DNA of 64,000 nt. Source: Arthrobacter ruber (GTDB taxonomy: Bacteria; Actinomycetota; Actinomycetes; Actinomycetales; Micrococcaceae). The translations under genes and the position numbers were made by a program. The notes below the pieces were generated by a model. The model was not told the origin of the DNA and made no database searches. It worked only from the letters and a program-made list of their open reading frames with translations. Of the stretch, positions 53,299 through 61,226 are shown one piece after another. The DNA lies in contig NZ_PPTH01000017.1 in assembly GCF_002954225.1 (NCBI RefSeq), forward strand, positions 439,311 to 503,310, in the 5' to 3' direction. Every line of letters starts with the position of its first letter. Position 1 is the stretch's first letter.

Positions 53299-54066
53299 AT
53301 GAAGAAGATCCTCATGGTTCTGACCAGCGTTTCAGAGATCGGCGATACAGGGGAGAGGACCGGCTACAACGTGGCCGAGGCCGCGCACCCCTGGAAGGTG
53401 TTCAAGGATTCCGGGCATTTCGTCGACTTCGCCTCCATCCAGGGCGGGCAGCCCCCGCGCGACGAGGTGGACACCACGGACCCTGTCCAGGTCGCCTTCA
53501 CCGAGGACGAGACCACGCGTGCCGGGCTCTACAACACGGCCCGGGTGGATGTCGTCGACCCCGCCCAGTACGACGCCGTCTACCTCGTGGGCGGCCATGG
53601 CACCATGTGGGACTTCCCGGACAGCGAGGGCCTGCAGAGACTCGTGGCGAGCGTCTACGATGCCGGCGGCCTGGTGGGCGCGGTCTGCCACGGACCGGCG
53701 GGGCTGCTGAACGTGGAACTGGAGAACGGGTTCCGCCTCGTGGAGGGCCGGAGGGTGGCCGCCTTCACCAACGACGAGGAGGTCGCGGCGGGGAAGGACG
53801 GGGTCATCCCGTTCTTCCTGGCGGATCGGCTCGAGGAGCAGGGCGCCACCCACGTCCCTGCCGATGTCTTCGAGGAACAGGTAGTGGTCGACGACCGGCT
53901 GGTGACCGGTCAGAACCCGGCGTCGGCGGCCGGGGTGGCCAAGGAGATGGAGAAGCTCTTCGCGGTGGTCATCCACCAGGAGAAGGCCGACGAGCAGCAG
54001 GAGACGGAAGCGCTGCGTGCCGAGAAGGACGCTCTCAAGGCCGCTGCGGCCGGCGGCGAGGAGTAA
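53299..54066 (+). CDS. DJ-1/PfpI-family protein, Hsp31-like
   Basis: 255 residues. KKILMVLTSVSEIGDTGERT starts the class I glutamine-amidotransferase-like fold; VGGHGTMWDF and the nucleophile elbow AVCHGPAGLL (Cys at about 129) match Hsp31/YajL-type glyoxalase III, chaperone or deglycase proteins. A C-terminal extension (HQEKADEQQETEALRAEKDA) looks like a short coiled coil not usual in the family. AAAGGAG precedes the ATG. The gene ends in a strong hairpin. Confidence 0.9.
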   Translation: MKKILMVLTSVSEIGDTGERTGYNVAEAAHPWKVFKDSGHFVDFASIQGGQPPRDEVDTTDPVQVAFTEDETTRAGLYNTARVDVVDPAQYDAVYLVGGHGTMWDFPDSEGLQRLVASVYDAGGLVGAVCHGPAGLLNVELENGFRLVEGRRVAAFTNDEEVAAGKDGVIPFFLADRLEEQGATHVPADVFEEQVVVDDRLVTGQNPASAAGVAKEMEKLFAVVIHQEKADEQQETEALRAEKDALKAAAAGGEE

Positions 54067-54080
54067 CAGGGACTGATGGA

Positions 54081-54126
54081 CTCGTCGGGGGAGGCGCGGC
54101 GTCCGCTCCGCGCCTCCCCCGACGAG
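54081..54126. terminator. Long perfect hairpin between convergent genes
   Basis: A 19-bp perfect stem (arms 54081-54099 and 54108-54126) with an 8-base loop lies 15 bp after the DJ-1-like stop and before the convergent MerR gene. No T-tract follows on the plus strand, so it may act as a weak intrinsic or RNA-stabilising end. Confidence 0.7.
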
Positions 54127-54206
54127 GGTTCAGGCTCCGGCCGGGCCGGAGGGGTGGTCAGACGTCCCGCTTCTTGGCCACCACCAGGGCCGCCGGAGGT
54201 TCGGCC

Positions 54207-54962
54207 TCAGGGCGTGGGGTCGTCCTCCGTCGTCTGTTCCTCCCGGATGATGCCGCCGGCAATGACGCTCGCGCGTGCAAGGACGTCACGCTGCGCCGGG
54301 TTGTAGAGGGCCATGATCGATTCGACGACCGTGTTCTGCGTCGTCTCGAGGCTCTTCGACAGGTGCTTCCCCGGATCCATGACCCACGGGTAGTCCCTGA
54401 TGGCGCGTGCGATGACCGGTGCATAGCGTTCCGCGAGTTCGGCGCGTGCTGTCTCGTCGGCGTCAGGGGGCAGCGCGTCGAACTCCTTGCTCGCCGACTC
54501 GGGATCCGCCCGGACCATGTTCCGCAGATCCTGCATCGCGTCGTCGTCGTACAGCTGGGAGTAGATCAGCATCAGCGACTGATCCGGCTTGGACAACTGG
54601 GGTGCCAAGTCCTCGAATCCTGCCGGGACGCCGGTCACCGAGGCTCCCTGGAGGATCGCCTGGATCTCCGCCCTGGCGCGCTGCAACCTCTCGATGCTCA
54701 CCGCGAGGTCCGCGTCGATGGCTCTCAACGCCTCGAACGACGAATCGCCCTCGAGGGCCACCTCGTCGATCTGATCGAGCGGGACGCCGAGATCCCGCAG
54801 GCGCCGTATCTTCAGGAGACGGACGAGGTGCCTGACCTGGTACTGCTTGTAGCCGTTGGGCATCCTGTCCGGCTGCTCGAGGAGCCCCACCCGATGATAA
54901 TGACGCACGGTGTTCACCGTCGTCCCGGCCAGTTCGGCGATTCCCTGGGTGCTCCACGCCAT
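54207..54962 (-). CDS. MerR-family transcriptional regulator
   Basis: 251 residues. N-terminal MerR helix-turn-helix: STQGIAELAGTTVNTVRHYH, RVGLLEQPDRMPNGYKQYQV, then RLLKIRRLRDLGVPLDQID, with a coiled-coil dimerisation helix following. The C-terminal about 150 residues are helical and resemble TipAS-like ligand domains only loosely; no metal-binding Cys cluster is seen, so an organic ligand is likely. The ATG at 54962 is chosen because the helix-turn-helix begins at once. Two MerR-type operators lie 0.8-0.9 kb upstream. Confidence 0.88.
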   Translation of the reverse strand: MAWSTQGIAELAGTTVNTVRHYHRVGLLEQPDRMPNGYKQYQVRHLVRLLKIRRLRDLGVPLDQIDEVALEGDSSFEALRAIDADLAVSIERLQRARAEIQAILQGASVTGVPAGFEDLAPQLSKPDQSLMLIYSQLYDDDAMQDLRNMVRADPESASKEFDALPPDADETARAELAERYAPVIARAIRDYPWVMDPGKHLSKSLETTQNTVVESIMALYNPAQRDVLARASVIAGGIIREEQTTEDDPTP

Positions 54963-55086
54963 GTCCGCAGTCCTTCCTCGTTCTGCTCCACCGGTCCGCT
55001 CGTCACGTACCTGCTGTCGGTCGATCGGCCTTCCGGAAGAGAACCTCATGGTCCCACCGAAGGGTCAGGGGGTCACGGGGTGTCCG

Positions 55087-55608
55087 TCACCAGCCCAGGA
55101 CGCCGACGAGCCAGGTCGCGACGAGGGAGACGACGACGGTCCACAGCGCGATCGCGACCCCCTGCCAGAGCAGGACCCGCTTCCTGTCGACGCCGGACGC
55201 CGCGAAGAATGCGGCAGTGAGCTGCGTGGGAAGAGCGAGAGGGGCGAGCAGGCTCGCGCCCGGCACCCCGAACCGCGAGAGCCAGCCCTGCAGGCGCCGC
55301 TGCCCCTTCGCCCGCCTGGCCGAGGGGGCGGGCGCAGGATCTGCCGCCTCAGCACCGCCTCCTCGGTGGGCGACGACTCTCTCGCGGACGCGGGAACTGA
55401 CGACGACGACGGCGAGCACGCTCAGGAAGTTGCCCACCATGGCTGCGATCGCCGCCACGAACGGATTGATCCCGAGGATGATCCCGATGCCGGACGCCCC
55501 CTCGCCCTCGACGTAGGGGATCATGCCGGCGACGGCGACACCGATGGGCTGGACGAATTCGGGTAGTTGTTGCACCCATTCCTGGATGCCTTCGTAGGGG
55601 TTGGACAT
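55087..55608 (-). CDS. Small multidrug export protein family membrane protein
   Basis: 173 residues, family Sm_multidrug_ex: PIGVAVAGMIPYVEGEGASG, IGIILGINPFVAAIAAMVGN and a C-terminal half with GVPGASLLAPLALPTQLTAA and LLWQGVAIALWTVVVSLVAT. About four to five helices with a basic central loop. GGAGGAAAACGC precedes the ATG at 55608. It is read in the same direction as the downstream MerR gene (124-bp gap), and one of the twin operators lies about 125 bp upstream. The family name reflects early annotation; substrates are unproven. Confidence 0.82.
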   Translation of the reverse strand: MSNPYEGIQEWVQQLPEFVQPIGVAVAGMIPYVEGEGASGIGIILGINPFVAAIAAMVGNFLSVLAVVVVSSRVRERVVAHRGGGAEAADPAPAPSARRAKGQRRLQGWLSRFGVPGASLLAPLALPTQLTAAFFAASGVDRKRVLLWQGVAIALWTVVVSLVATWLVGVLGW

Positions 55609-55732
55609 TGCGTTTTCCTCCGTGGTCTCGACGGCGGGCACGGGTCGCGCCGCCGTCGTCCACCACGCTTCCGCGACGGCGCTGGTTGCGCTCTGTCGTG
55701 GCGTGGTGGGGTGTACGTCAACCAGTGAAAGG

Positions 55733-55754
55733 CCTGTTCCAGCCACAGGGTCAA
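55733..55754 (-). promoter_or_regulatory. MerR-type operator/promoter facing the small export gene
   Basis: Read on the minus strand: TTGACC as -35 running into the dyad CCTGT-N7-ACAGG, with TTCACT about 19 bases further as a candidate -10. A dyad inside an over-long 19-bp spacer is the hallmark of MerR-controlled promoters. It matches the plus-strand copy at 55839 at 20 of 22 positions. Confidence 0.65.
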
Positions 55755-55838
55755 GGCGAGGAAGCGAGACGTTGGACACATACCCGGCTGAGCCGCGATC
55801 CGACCTCACCGTCGCCCAGACAGGGGCATCCACCCGTG

Positions 55839-55860
55839 TTGACCCTGTGGTGGGAACAGG
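55839..55860 (+). promoter_or_regulatory. MerR-type operator/promoter facing the ridA remnant
   Basis: TTGACC (55839-55844), dyad CCTGT-N7-ACAGG, and TTTCCT at 55864-55869 as a possible -10 with a 19-bp spacer. It is the second, oppositely oriented copy of the element at 55733-55754, and would drive the reading frame that begins at 55955. Confidence 0.65.
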
Positions 55861-55954
55861 GTGTTTCCTGTGGTGCACCGGCACGGCGGCGTGGGAGCCC
55901 AGCGTTGCAGCCTCCCGCCGGCACATCCACCGAACCCTCAGCGAAGGACACCCG

Positions 55955-56105
55955 GTGACCGTGCACCTCAGCCATCCCCACGGTCTGCTGCAGCAGACCG
56001 ACTACGCGCCGGTCGCCCCTGCCGCCCATTACCGTCATCGGAGTCCAGGCGCTGTGGGTTCCCGCTCTTCCCGTCGAGATCGAAGCCACGGCTGTCCTGA
56101 GGTGA
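55955..56105 (+). pseudogene. RidA-family remnant with a central deletion
   Basis: From a GTG at 55955 (AAGGA upstream) one frame reads VTVHLSHPHGLLQQTDYAPV, close to RidA-family N-termini. In another frame the sequence then reads PPITVIGVQALWVPALPVEI and EATAVLR before a stop at 56103-56105, matching the RidA C-terminus (TxxGVxxLxxPxxLVEIEATAV). About 70-80 central residues and the frame are lost. Apart from this remnant, the two operators and the terminator, I see nothing gene-like in the 55609-56226 gap. Confidence 0.65.
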
Positions 56106-56180
56106 GCCGCCGGGGCTCCGCGGCGAAGAGGCACCAGCGGACCCGGTCGCCCGACGCCCCCCGTCCACCAGGCAAAGCGA

Positions 56181-56221
56181 AAGGCCCCGCATCCCTGTTT
56201 TCACAAGGGCTGCGGGGCCTT
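56181..56221 (-). terminator. Intrinsic terminator of tRNA-Ser(CGA)
   Basis: Hairpin AAGGCCCCGCA / TGCGGGGCCTT with additional CCCT/AGGG pairing, immediately downstream of the minus-strand tRNA and followed on that strand by TTTCGCTTT. Confidence 0.8.
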
Positions 56222-56226
56222 CTCCA

Positions 56227-56316
56227 TGGCGGTGACGGTGGGATTTGAACCCACGTTGGCTTTTACACCAAACAACATTTCGAGTGTTGCACCTTCGGCC
56301 GCTCGGACACGTCACC
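56227..56316 (-). tRNA. tRNA-Ser, anticodon CGA
   Basis: Minus strand: acceptor GGTGACG with CGTCACC, discriminator G and an encoded CCA (56227-56229). Anticodon stem CAACA/TGTTG closes loop CTCGAAA, anticodon CGA. The long variable arm and TTCAAAT T loop are as in other tRNA-Ser. Confidence 0.96.
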
Positions 56317-56373
56317 AACGCCACTACGTTACCGGTTCCACCACCCCGAACCCAAAACGGGTCCGGTGCGGAC

Positions 56374-56862
56374 CTACGGCAGGTCGATGACCTCGTTCTT
56401 GCCGGAGTCCGGCTTGGTGCCCGTCACGAGGCCCTTGACCATCTTCACGGCCGAGACCACGCGCGGCGCGTCCATGGACCAGTACTCGGCCGTGTCGGCG
56501 TCGACGTGGATGAGGGCGACGGCGGGATCGTCGCGCCCGTCCTCGAACCACGCGGACACCGAAGGGCCCCACAGTTCGTCGATCTTCGCCTGGTCCTTCG
56601 TGAGCGTCGCGGTCCCGGCGATCGAGACGTAGCCCTTGCCCGTGCTCGCCGAGACGTTCACCTGCGGGTTCGCGCGGATCTCGTCGGCCTTGGGGGAGGG
56701 GTCCTCGGTGAAGAACCAGAGGTCGCCGTCGAAGTCCTTCGCCTGCAGGGCGAGCGGCCGGCTCACGAGCTGCCCGTCGAGGCTCACCGTGGTGAGGATC
56801 GCGATGTCGGCCTTGCCGAGGATGTCCTGTACTTCCTTCAAACCGTCCTGCTGGTCTGCCAC
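56374..56862 (-). CDS. Pyridoxamine-5'-phosphate-oxidase-fold protein, general stress 26 type
   Basis: 162 residues with the split-barrel flavin-binding fold: ILTTVSLDGQLVSRPLALQA, LWFFTEDPSPKADEI, NVSASTGKGYVSIAGTATLT and AEYWSMDAPRV. This is the pattern of GsiB/YdaG-type general stress proteins that bind FMN or F420. No catalytic residues for PNP oxidase itself are evident. Transcribed in the same direction as tadA, 49 bp downstream of it. Confidence 0.85.
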   Translation of the reverse strand: MADQQDGLKEVQDILGKADIAILTTVSLDGQLVSRPLALQAKDFDGDLWFFTEDPSPKADEIRANPQVNVSASTGKGYVSIAGTATLTKDQAKIDELWGPSVSAWFEDGRDDPAVALIHVDADTAEYWSMDAPRVVSAVKMVKGLVTGTKPDSGKNEVIDLP

Positions 56863-56911
56863 GTCTACTCCTTGTCGAAGGGTGCTGCGTATTTCATCAG
56901 CCTACGCAGTA

Positions 56912-57406
56912 TCAGGGAGCGCCGGAACCGGACCGCTGGGCTGCGAAGAACTCCCGGAGCAGCGCGGCGCACTCGTCCTCCCGGACCCCGGCCACCACCT
57001 CGGTCCAGTGGTTCAGCCGCCGCTCGCGCAACACGTCGAACACCGAGCCGGAGGCCCCGGCCTTCTCGTCCCACGCCCCGAACACCACGCGGGGGATGCG
57101 CGCCAGGACCGACGCCCCCGCACACATGGCGCACGGCTCCAGCGTCACCACCAGCGTGCACCCCTCGAGCCGCCACGCGCCCAGCCGGAGAGCGGCAGCA
57201 CGGATGGCCTGCACCTCGGCGTGCGCGGTCGGATCCCCGAGCTCCTCGCGCTGGTTCCAGCCCGTCCCCAGCACGTCGCCCTCCGGGTCGATGACGACCG
57301 CACCGATCGGCACGTCGACACTCGCGCGGGTCCGTTCGGCGGCGTGCAGGGCCAACCCCATCCACGCCCGATGCTCGGGATCCACGGGCTGCAGGGCAGG
57401 GCTCAT
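56912..57406 (-). CDS. tadA: tRNA-specific adenosine deaminase
   Basis: 164-residue zinc deaminase that converts A34 to inosine in tRNA-Arg(ACG). HAEVQAI (zinc His and catalytic Glu) and EPCAMCAGA (two zinc Cys) are intact. FDVLRERRLNHWTEVVAG is the usual C-terminal tRNA-contact segment. Its expected substrate, tRNA-Arg(ACG), is encoded at 63616-63691. The start lies 23 bp from the divergent upp start, with the two -10 boxes overlapping. Confidence 0.92.
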   Translation of the reverse strand: MSPALQPVDPEHRAWMGLALHAAERTRASVDVPIGAVVIDPEGDVLGTGWNQREELGDPTAHAEVQAIRAAALRLGAWRLEGCTLVVTLEPCAMCAGASVLARIPRVVFGAWDEKAGASGSVFDVLRERRLNHWTEVVAGVREDECAALLREFFAAQRSGSGAP

Positions 57407-57413
57407 GGGCTCA

Positions 57414-57423
57414 ATGGTACTTT
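57414..57423. promoter_or_regulatory. Overlapping divergent -10 boxes of tadA and upp
   Basis: On the plus strand TACTTT (57418-57423) ends 6 bases before the upp ATG. On the minus strand TACCAT (57419 to 57414) ends 7 bases before the tadA ATG. The two boxes share the TA at 57418-57419, and both starts would be leaderless. No good -35 boxes are seen. Confidence 0.5.
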
Positions 57424-57429
57424 TGAGGC

Positions 57430-58065
57430 ATGCGCGTACTGGTAGTCGACCACCCCCTGGTAGCCCACAAACTCACGGTTCTCCGGGACAAGGACACGTC
57501 GTCGCCGGTGTTCCGGCTCCTGACCGAGGAGCTCGTCACCCTGCTGGCCTACGAGGCCACGCGCGACGTCCGCGTGGAGACCGTGTCCATCGAGACACCC
57601 GTCACCGCCACCCAGGGCACCGGGCTCGTGAAGCCCACCCCCCTCGTGGTCCCCATCCTCCGCGCAGGCCTCGGCATGCTCGAGGGCATGACGCGCCTCG
57701 TGCCGACAGCGGAGGTCGGTTTCCTCGGCATGGCCCGCAACGAGGAGACGCTCGAGGCCATCACCTACGCCGAGCGGCTGCCGGACGACCTCACGGGCCG
57801 GCAGGTCTTCGTGCTCGATCCCATGCTCGCCACGGGCGGGACCCTCCGTGAGGCCATCAAGTTCCTCTTCGCCCGCGGCGCCGCCGACATCACCTGCATC
57901 TGCCTCCTCGCAGCACCCGAGGGACTTGCCACCCTGCAGGAGGAGCTCGAGGGCCGTAACGTCACGATCGTCCTCGCCTCGATCGACGAGAAGCTGAACG
58001 AGAAGTCGTACATCGTCCCCGGTCTCGGGGACGCGGGAGACCGCCTCTACGGCGTCGTCGGCTAG
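57430..58065 (+). CDS. upp: Uracil phosphoribosyltransferase
   Basis: 211-residue pyrimidine salvage enzyme making UMP from uracil and PRPP. N-terminal [35 protein letters not shown], the PRPP loop [12 protein letters not shown], and the uracil-binding [15 protein letters not shown] end are all conserved. The sequence GAGGC lies too close to the ATG to act normally, and a -10 box is at the leaderless position. Confidence 0.96.
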   Translation: MRVLVVDHPLVAHKLTVLRDKDTSSPVFRLLTEELVTLLAYEATRDVRVETVSIETPVTATQGTGLVKPTPLVVPILRAGLGMLEGMTRLVPTAEVGFLGMARNEETLEAITYAERLPDDLTGRQVFVLDPMLATGGTLREAIKFLFARGAADITCICLLAAPEGLATLQEELEGRNVTIVLASIDEKLNEKSYIVPGLGDAGDRLYGVVG

Positions 58066-58151
58066 GTCGGACACTTCCCTCCGGGAACCGGGCAGCACCC
58101 TGCCGCTCGGTGGGGGTTGCGTCGGCGCGCGCGAAGGACTGCAATAGTGCG

Positions 58152-59489
58152 ATGGCGACGGACAGCGGCACCACCGAAGCGAGCACGCATGGCGGACTGA
58201 AGCGCGCGATCGGTGCGCCGCTACTCTTCGCGTTCATCGTCGGAGACACCCTCGGCGCCGGGATCTACACGCTCGTCGGTACCATGGCCGACGACGTCGG
58301 GGGCGTCATCTGGTTACCGCTGCTCATCGCGCTGGTGGTGGCGCTCCTCACCGCGGGCACCTACGCGGAGCTCATCACCAAGTACCCGCACGCCGGCGGC
58401 GCTGCACGGTACGTGGACCGGGCCTTCGGCATCCCGTACCTGTCCTTCCTCGTCGGGTTCCTGATGATGGCGTCCGGCATCACCACGGCGGCCGCCCTCG
58501 CGAACGCGTTCGCGGGTGACTATCTGTCCGCCCTCATCGACGTGCCCGCCGCCCCTGCCGCGGTGGTCTTCATCATCCTGCTGACGCTGATCAACCTCCG
58601 GGGCGTCCGCGAATCCCTGACCGCGAACCTCGTCGCGTCCGTCATCGAGGTCACCGGCCTCGTGCTCGTCATCGTGCTTGCCGCCCTCGTGCTCGGCAGC
58701 GGCAACGGCGAGCCTGCGCGGCTCCTCGAGTTCGCCCCCGACGTGCCCCCGCTGGAGGGAGCCTTCGCGGCCTCCGTCGTCGCGTTCTTCTCGTTCCTCG
58801 GGTTCGAGGCGGCCGCGAACATGGCAGAGGAGGTCCGGGATCCCTCGAGGGCCTACCCCAAGGCCCTCTTCGGCGCGATCGGTACCGCCGCGGTCGTCTA
58901 CCTCCTCATCGCCGTCGGCGCGGTCATCGTCCTCCCCCCGACGGAACTCGCGCAGTCCACCGGGCCCCTGCTCGACGTCGTGAATGCCAGCGGTGCGGGG
59001 ATCCCGCCCTGGCTGTTCAGCATCATCGCGCTGATCGCGATCGCCAACGGCGCGCTGCTGTTCATGGTGATGGCCAGCCGCGTGGGCTACGGGCTCGCGG
59101 AAGCCGAGCTCTTGCCGAGCGCGTTCGCCCGCGTGCTGCCCAGGCGGCGCACGCCGTGGGTCTCCATCATCGTCGTCGCCGGGCTGACCATCGTCCTGAC
59201 CCTTTTCGGGGACCTCGCCACCCTCGCCGAGACCACCGTGCTCCTGCTCCTGCTGGTGTTCATCTCGGCCAACATCAGCGTCCTCGCGCTCAAGAAGGAC
59301 AGGGTAGAACACTCCCACTTCTCGGCCCCCAGGATCGTGCCCATCCTCGCCATCATCGCCAGCATCGTGCTGCTGGCACAGCAGTCCGGCGTCGTCTGGC
59401 TCGGGGCCCTCGCCTACATGGTGGTCGGGTCGGTGCTGTTCCTCATCGCCCGCGCCGGGCGCAGGCGCGAGGCGCGCGTCCCGCAATAA
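58152..59489 (+). CDS. APC-superfamily amino acid permease
   Basis: 445 residues, about twelve transmembrane helices. Helix 1 has the unwound GDTLGAGIY substrate motif; KYPHAGGAARYVDRAFG and SFLGFEAAANMAEEVRDPSR (helix 6 region) are typical of cationic or broad-range amino acid transporters. Start ATG at 58152 chosen because the longer frame has no ribosome-binding site. Substrate not assigned. A gap of 313 bp follows with regulatory repeats. Confidence 0.88.
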   Translation: MATDSGTTEASTHGGLKRAIGAPLLFAFIVGDTLGAGIYTLVGTMADDVGGVIWLPLLIALVVALLTAGTYAELITKYPHAGGAARYVDRAFGIPYLSFLVGFLMMASGITTAAALANAFAGDYLSALIDVPAAPAAVVFIILLTLINLRGVRESLTANLVASVIEVTGLVLVIVLAALVLGSGNGEPARLLEFAPDVPPLEGAFAASVVAFFSFLGFEAAANMAEEVRDPSRAYPKALFGAIGTAAVVYLLIAVGAVIVLPPTELAQSTGPLLDVVNASGAGIPPWLFSIIALIAIANGALLFMVMASRVGYGLAEAELLPSAFARVLPRRRTPWVSIIVVAGLTIVLTLFGDLATLAETTVLLLLLVFISANISVLALKKDRVEHSHFSAPRIVPILAIIASIVLLAQQSGVVWLGALAYMVVGSVLFLIARAGRRREARVPQ

Positions 59490-59550
59490 TGCCGCCCCAA
59501 CCGGGGCCCGACCATCGGCGCCCGCCGTCCGCATCGCGGACAAGTTCCTT

Positions 59551-59687
59551 TGTTACTTGCGCGTAGGCGAATGTTACGTGCAATAATTTCCAGCGTGATC
59601 ACCAACTCACCCGCATCCGCAGCTTCCTCCCCGGACACCGTGTCCGTGGCGGCTTCCAGCTGTCTTCGAATGCACGCGTAACGGTTA
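59551..59687. promoter_or_regulatory. Cluster of GTTAC half-sites before the winged-helix regulator
   Basis: The 59490-59802 gap holds TGTTACTTGC at 59551 and TGTTACGTGC at 59572, a direct repeat offset by 21 bp (two helical turns), and a palindrome GTAACGGTTAC at 59677-59687. Repeated GTTAC half-sites suggest one DNA-binding protein, plausibly the OmpR-type regulator encoded next. No other gene is seen in the gap. Confidence 0.5.
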
Positions 59688-59802
59688 CACCCAACCTCTT
59701 CTTACGCACTCCGAGCCCAACGGCGGGCATTTCTCAACATCCCGACCGGGCGCGTCCCGCATTCGAGCCGTGATGACGGCACATTTCTCCGAGGTGGTTT
59801 CC

Positions 59803-60612
59803 ATGTCAGTCAATCCGGGCTACGTCCATATCTCCCAGCGCTCCCCGCAGAACCGCGCGTCGTTCGCGCCGTCGTTACCCGCCCACACGCAGCAGGTGCC
59901 CCGCCCGCACTCGCGTCTCCAGGCGATCCCCGGGAGCGACCCCCAGCACCTGAGCGCCCCGGTCCCCGTCGTCACGCCCAACGGCGTGCCCGGTCCGCAG
60001 GCCGTCACGGGCGACACCACGGCACGCGGCTTCGTGCTGTACGTCGCGCTCGACGAGGCGACCGCCGCAGCGGCCGGAACCACCCTATCGAAGCTCGCGC
60101 AGGACGTCCGCTCCTACGTGCGCTCGCTCGTGCCGACGGCCGAGAGCCACGCGGCCGTGGCGCTGGCACCGGCCGACGCCGCGGGATCCGATATCGACGT
60201 CGTCCGTGCGGCCCTCGGCGATCCCACGGTGGCCCGGCGTCCGCGGCCGGCCGCAGCGCCGGCCCCGTCGCAGGCCCAGTCCGTGCGCCCGACCGGCGTG
60301 CTCATCGACCTGTCGCGGCGTGAGGTGCACCTCGACGGTGAGACGCTGAATCTGACGTTCAAGGAGTTCGAGCTGCTGAACTACCTCGTGGAGAATGCGA
60401 CCCGCACGGTGGGTCGCGAGGAGCTCCTCGGGGGACTCTGGCGCAACGCGGACGAGGTGCCGAACGAGCGCACCATCGACGTCCACATCCGGCGCCTCCG
60501 GTCGAAGCTCGGGCGGCTGGCCAACACGGTGCGCACCGTGCGCGGCCAGGGCTACCGCTTCTACGACCACCCCGAAGTGGTGGTCTGGGCCGCTCCGGAG
60601 TACTCCATCTAG
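59803..60612 (+). CDS. Orphan winged-helix (OmpR/PhoB C-terminal type) DNA-binding protein
   Basis: 269 residues. The C-terminal 100 form a Trans_Reg_C winged helix: LIDLSRREVHLDGETLNLTF, KEFELLNYLVENATRTVGRE, then ERTIDVHIRRLRSKLG and VRGQGYRF. The N-terminal part is not a receiver domain: no phosphorylatable Asp set is visible; it is Pro/Ala-rich with a small block (GFVLYVALDEATAAAAG). So it is likely regulated by level or by partner protein. GAGGT lies 8 bases before the ATG at 59803. Confidence 0.85.
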   Translation: MSVNPGYVHISQRSPQNRASFAPSLPAHTQQVPRPHSRLQAIPGSDPQHLSAPVPVVTPNGVPGPQAVTGDTTARGFVLYVALDEATAAAAGTTLSKLAQDVRSYVRSLVPTAESHAAVALAPADAAGSDIDVVRAALGDPTVARRPRPAAAPAPSQAQSVRPTGVLIDLSRREVHLDGETLNLTFKEFELLNYLVENATRTVGREELLGGLWRNADEVPNERTIDVHIRRLRSKLGRLANTVRTVRGQGYRFYDHPEVVVWAAPEYSI

Positions 60613-60650
60613 GCTCCTGCCCATTGCCGGGACGCCATAGACTGCGGAGC

Positions 60651-61187
60651 ATGTCCTCCGACCATCTGAAGAAGCTCATGCTGCTGCGGCATGCGAAGGC
60701 CGAGTTCCAGGAGGGCGTCTCCGACCACGAGCGCTCGCTCAGTTCGCGGGGTCACGCGGACGCCCCGCTCGTGGGCCGGTGGATGGTGGAGCACGACGCC
60801 GTCCCCGATTTCATCCTCGTCTCAACGGCCCTGCGCACCCGGCAGACGTGCACGTGGGTGTGCAAGGAGCTCGGGGACAAGGCGCCCACCCCCAAGCTCG
60901 AGGACGACCTCTACGCGGCACGGCCCACGGAGATGCTCTCGCTCATCAACCGCGTGCCGCCCACTGTGACCAGCCTCCTCGTGATCGCGCACAACCCAGG
61001 GGTCCAGGAACTGGCCATGCGCCTGGCTTCCGTGCGGTCGGACGAGAGGGCCGTCATGGACCTCGCCACCGACTATCCGACGGCGGGACTCACGGTCCTG
61101 ACCTTCGACGGCGACTGGGCCGAGCTCGACGGGCGCGACGCCGAGGTCACCGACTTCGTGGTGCGCCGGGCGTCCACCCTCCGCTGA
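60651..61187 (+). CDS. SixA-like histidine phosphatase
   Basis: 178 residues of the histidine phosphatase superfamily: MLLRHAKAEF (RHG-type motif with the phospho-accepting His), STALRTRQTCTWV, and IAHNPGVQELA (second catalytic His). The short length and RHAKAE motif match SixA phosphohistidine phosphatases, which dephosphorylate His-phosphoproteins. TAGACT ends 7 bases before the ATG; GCGGAGC could also serve as ribosome-binding site. Confidence 0.88.
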   Translation: MSSDHLKKLMLLRHAKAEFQEGVSDHERSLSSRGHADAPLVGRWMVEHDAVPDFILVSTALRTRQTCTWVCKELGDKAPTPKLEDDLYAARPTEMLSLINRVPPTVTSLLVIAHNPGVQELAMRLASVRSDERAVMDLATDYPTAGLTVLTFDGDWAELDGRDAEVTDFVVRRASTLR

Positions 61188-61226
61188 CCCCGGGCCGGTG
61201 TGTCTCCCCGGGGACGCCGCCGACCG

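Noticed and set aside
55601-56248. Open frame of about 215 codons on the plus strand across the MerR operator region
   Set aside because: It ignores the operator and remnant structure, has no ribosome-binding site and no recognisable domain; the RidA-like pieces lie in other frames.
49606-56316. Idea that the scarred region is a genomic island integrated at tRNA-Ser(CGA)
   Set aside because: No integrase, no second copy of the tRNA 3' end and no direct repeats flanking the region were found by eye.
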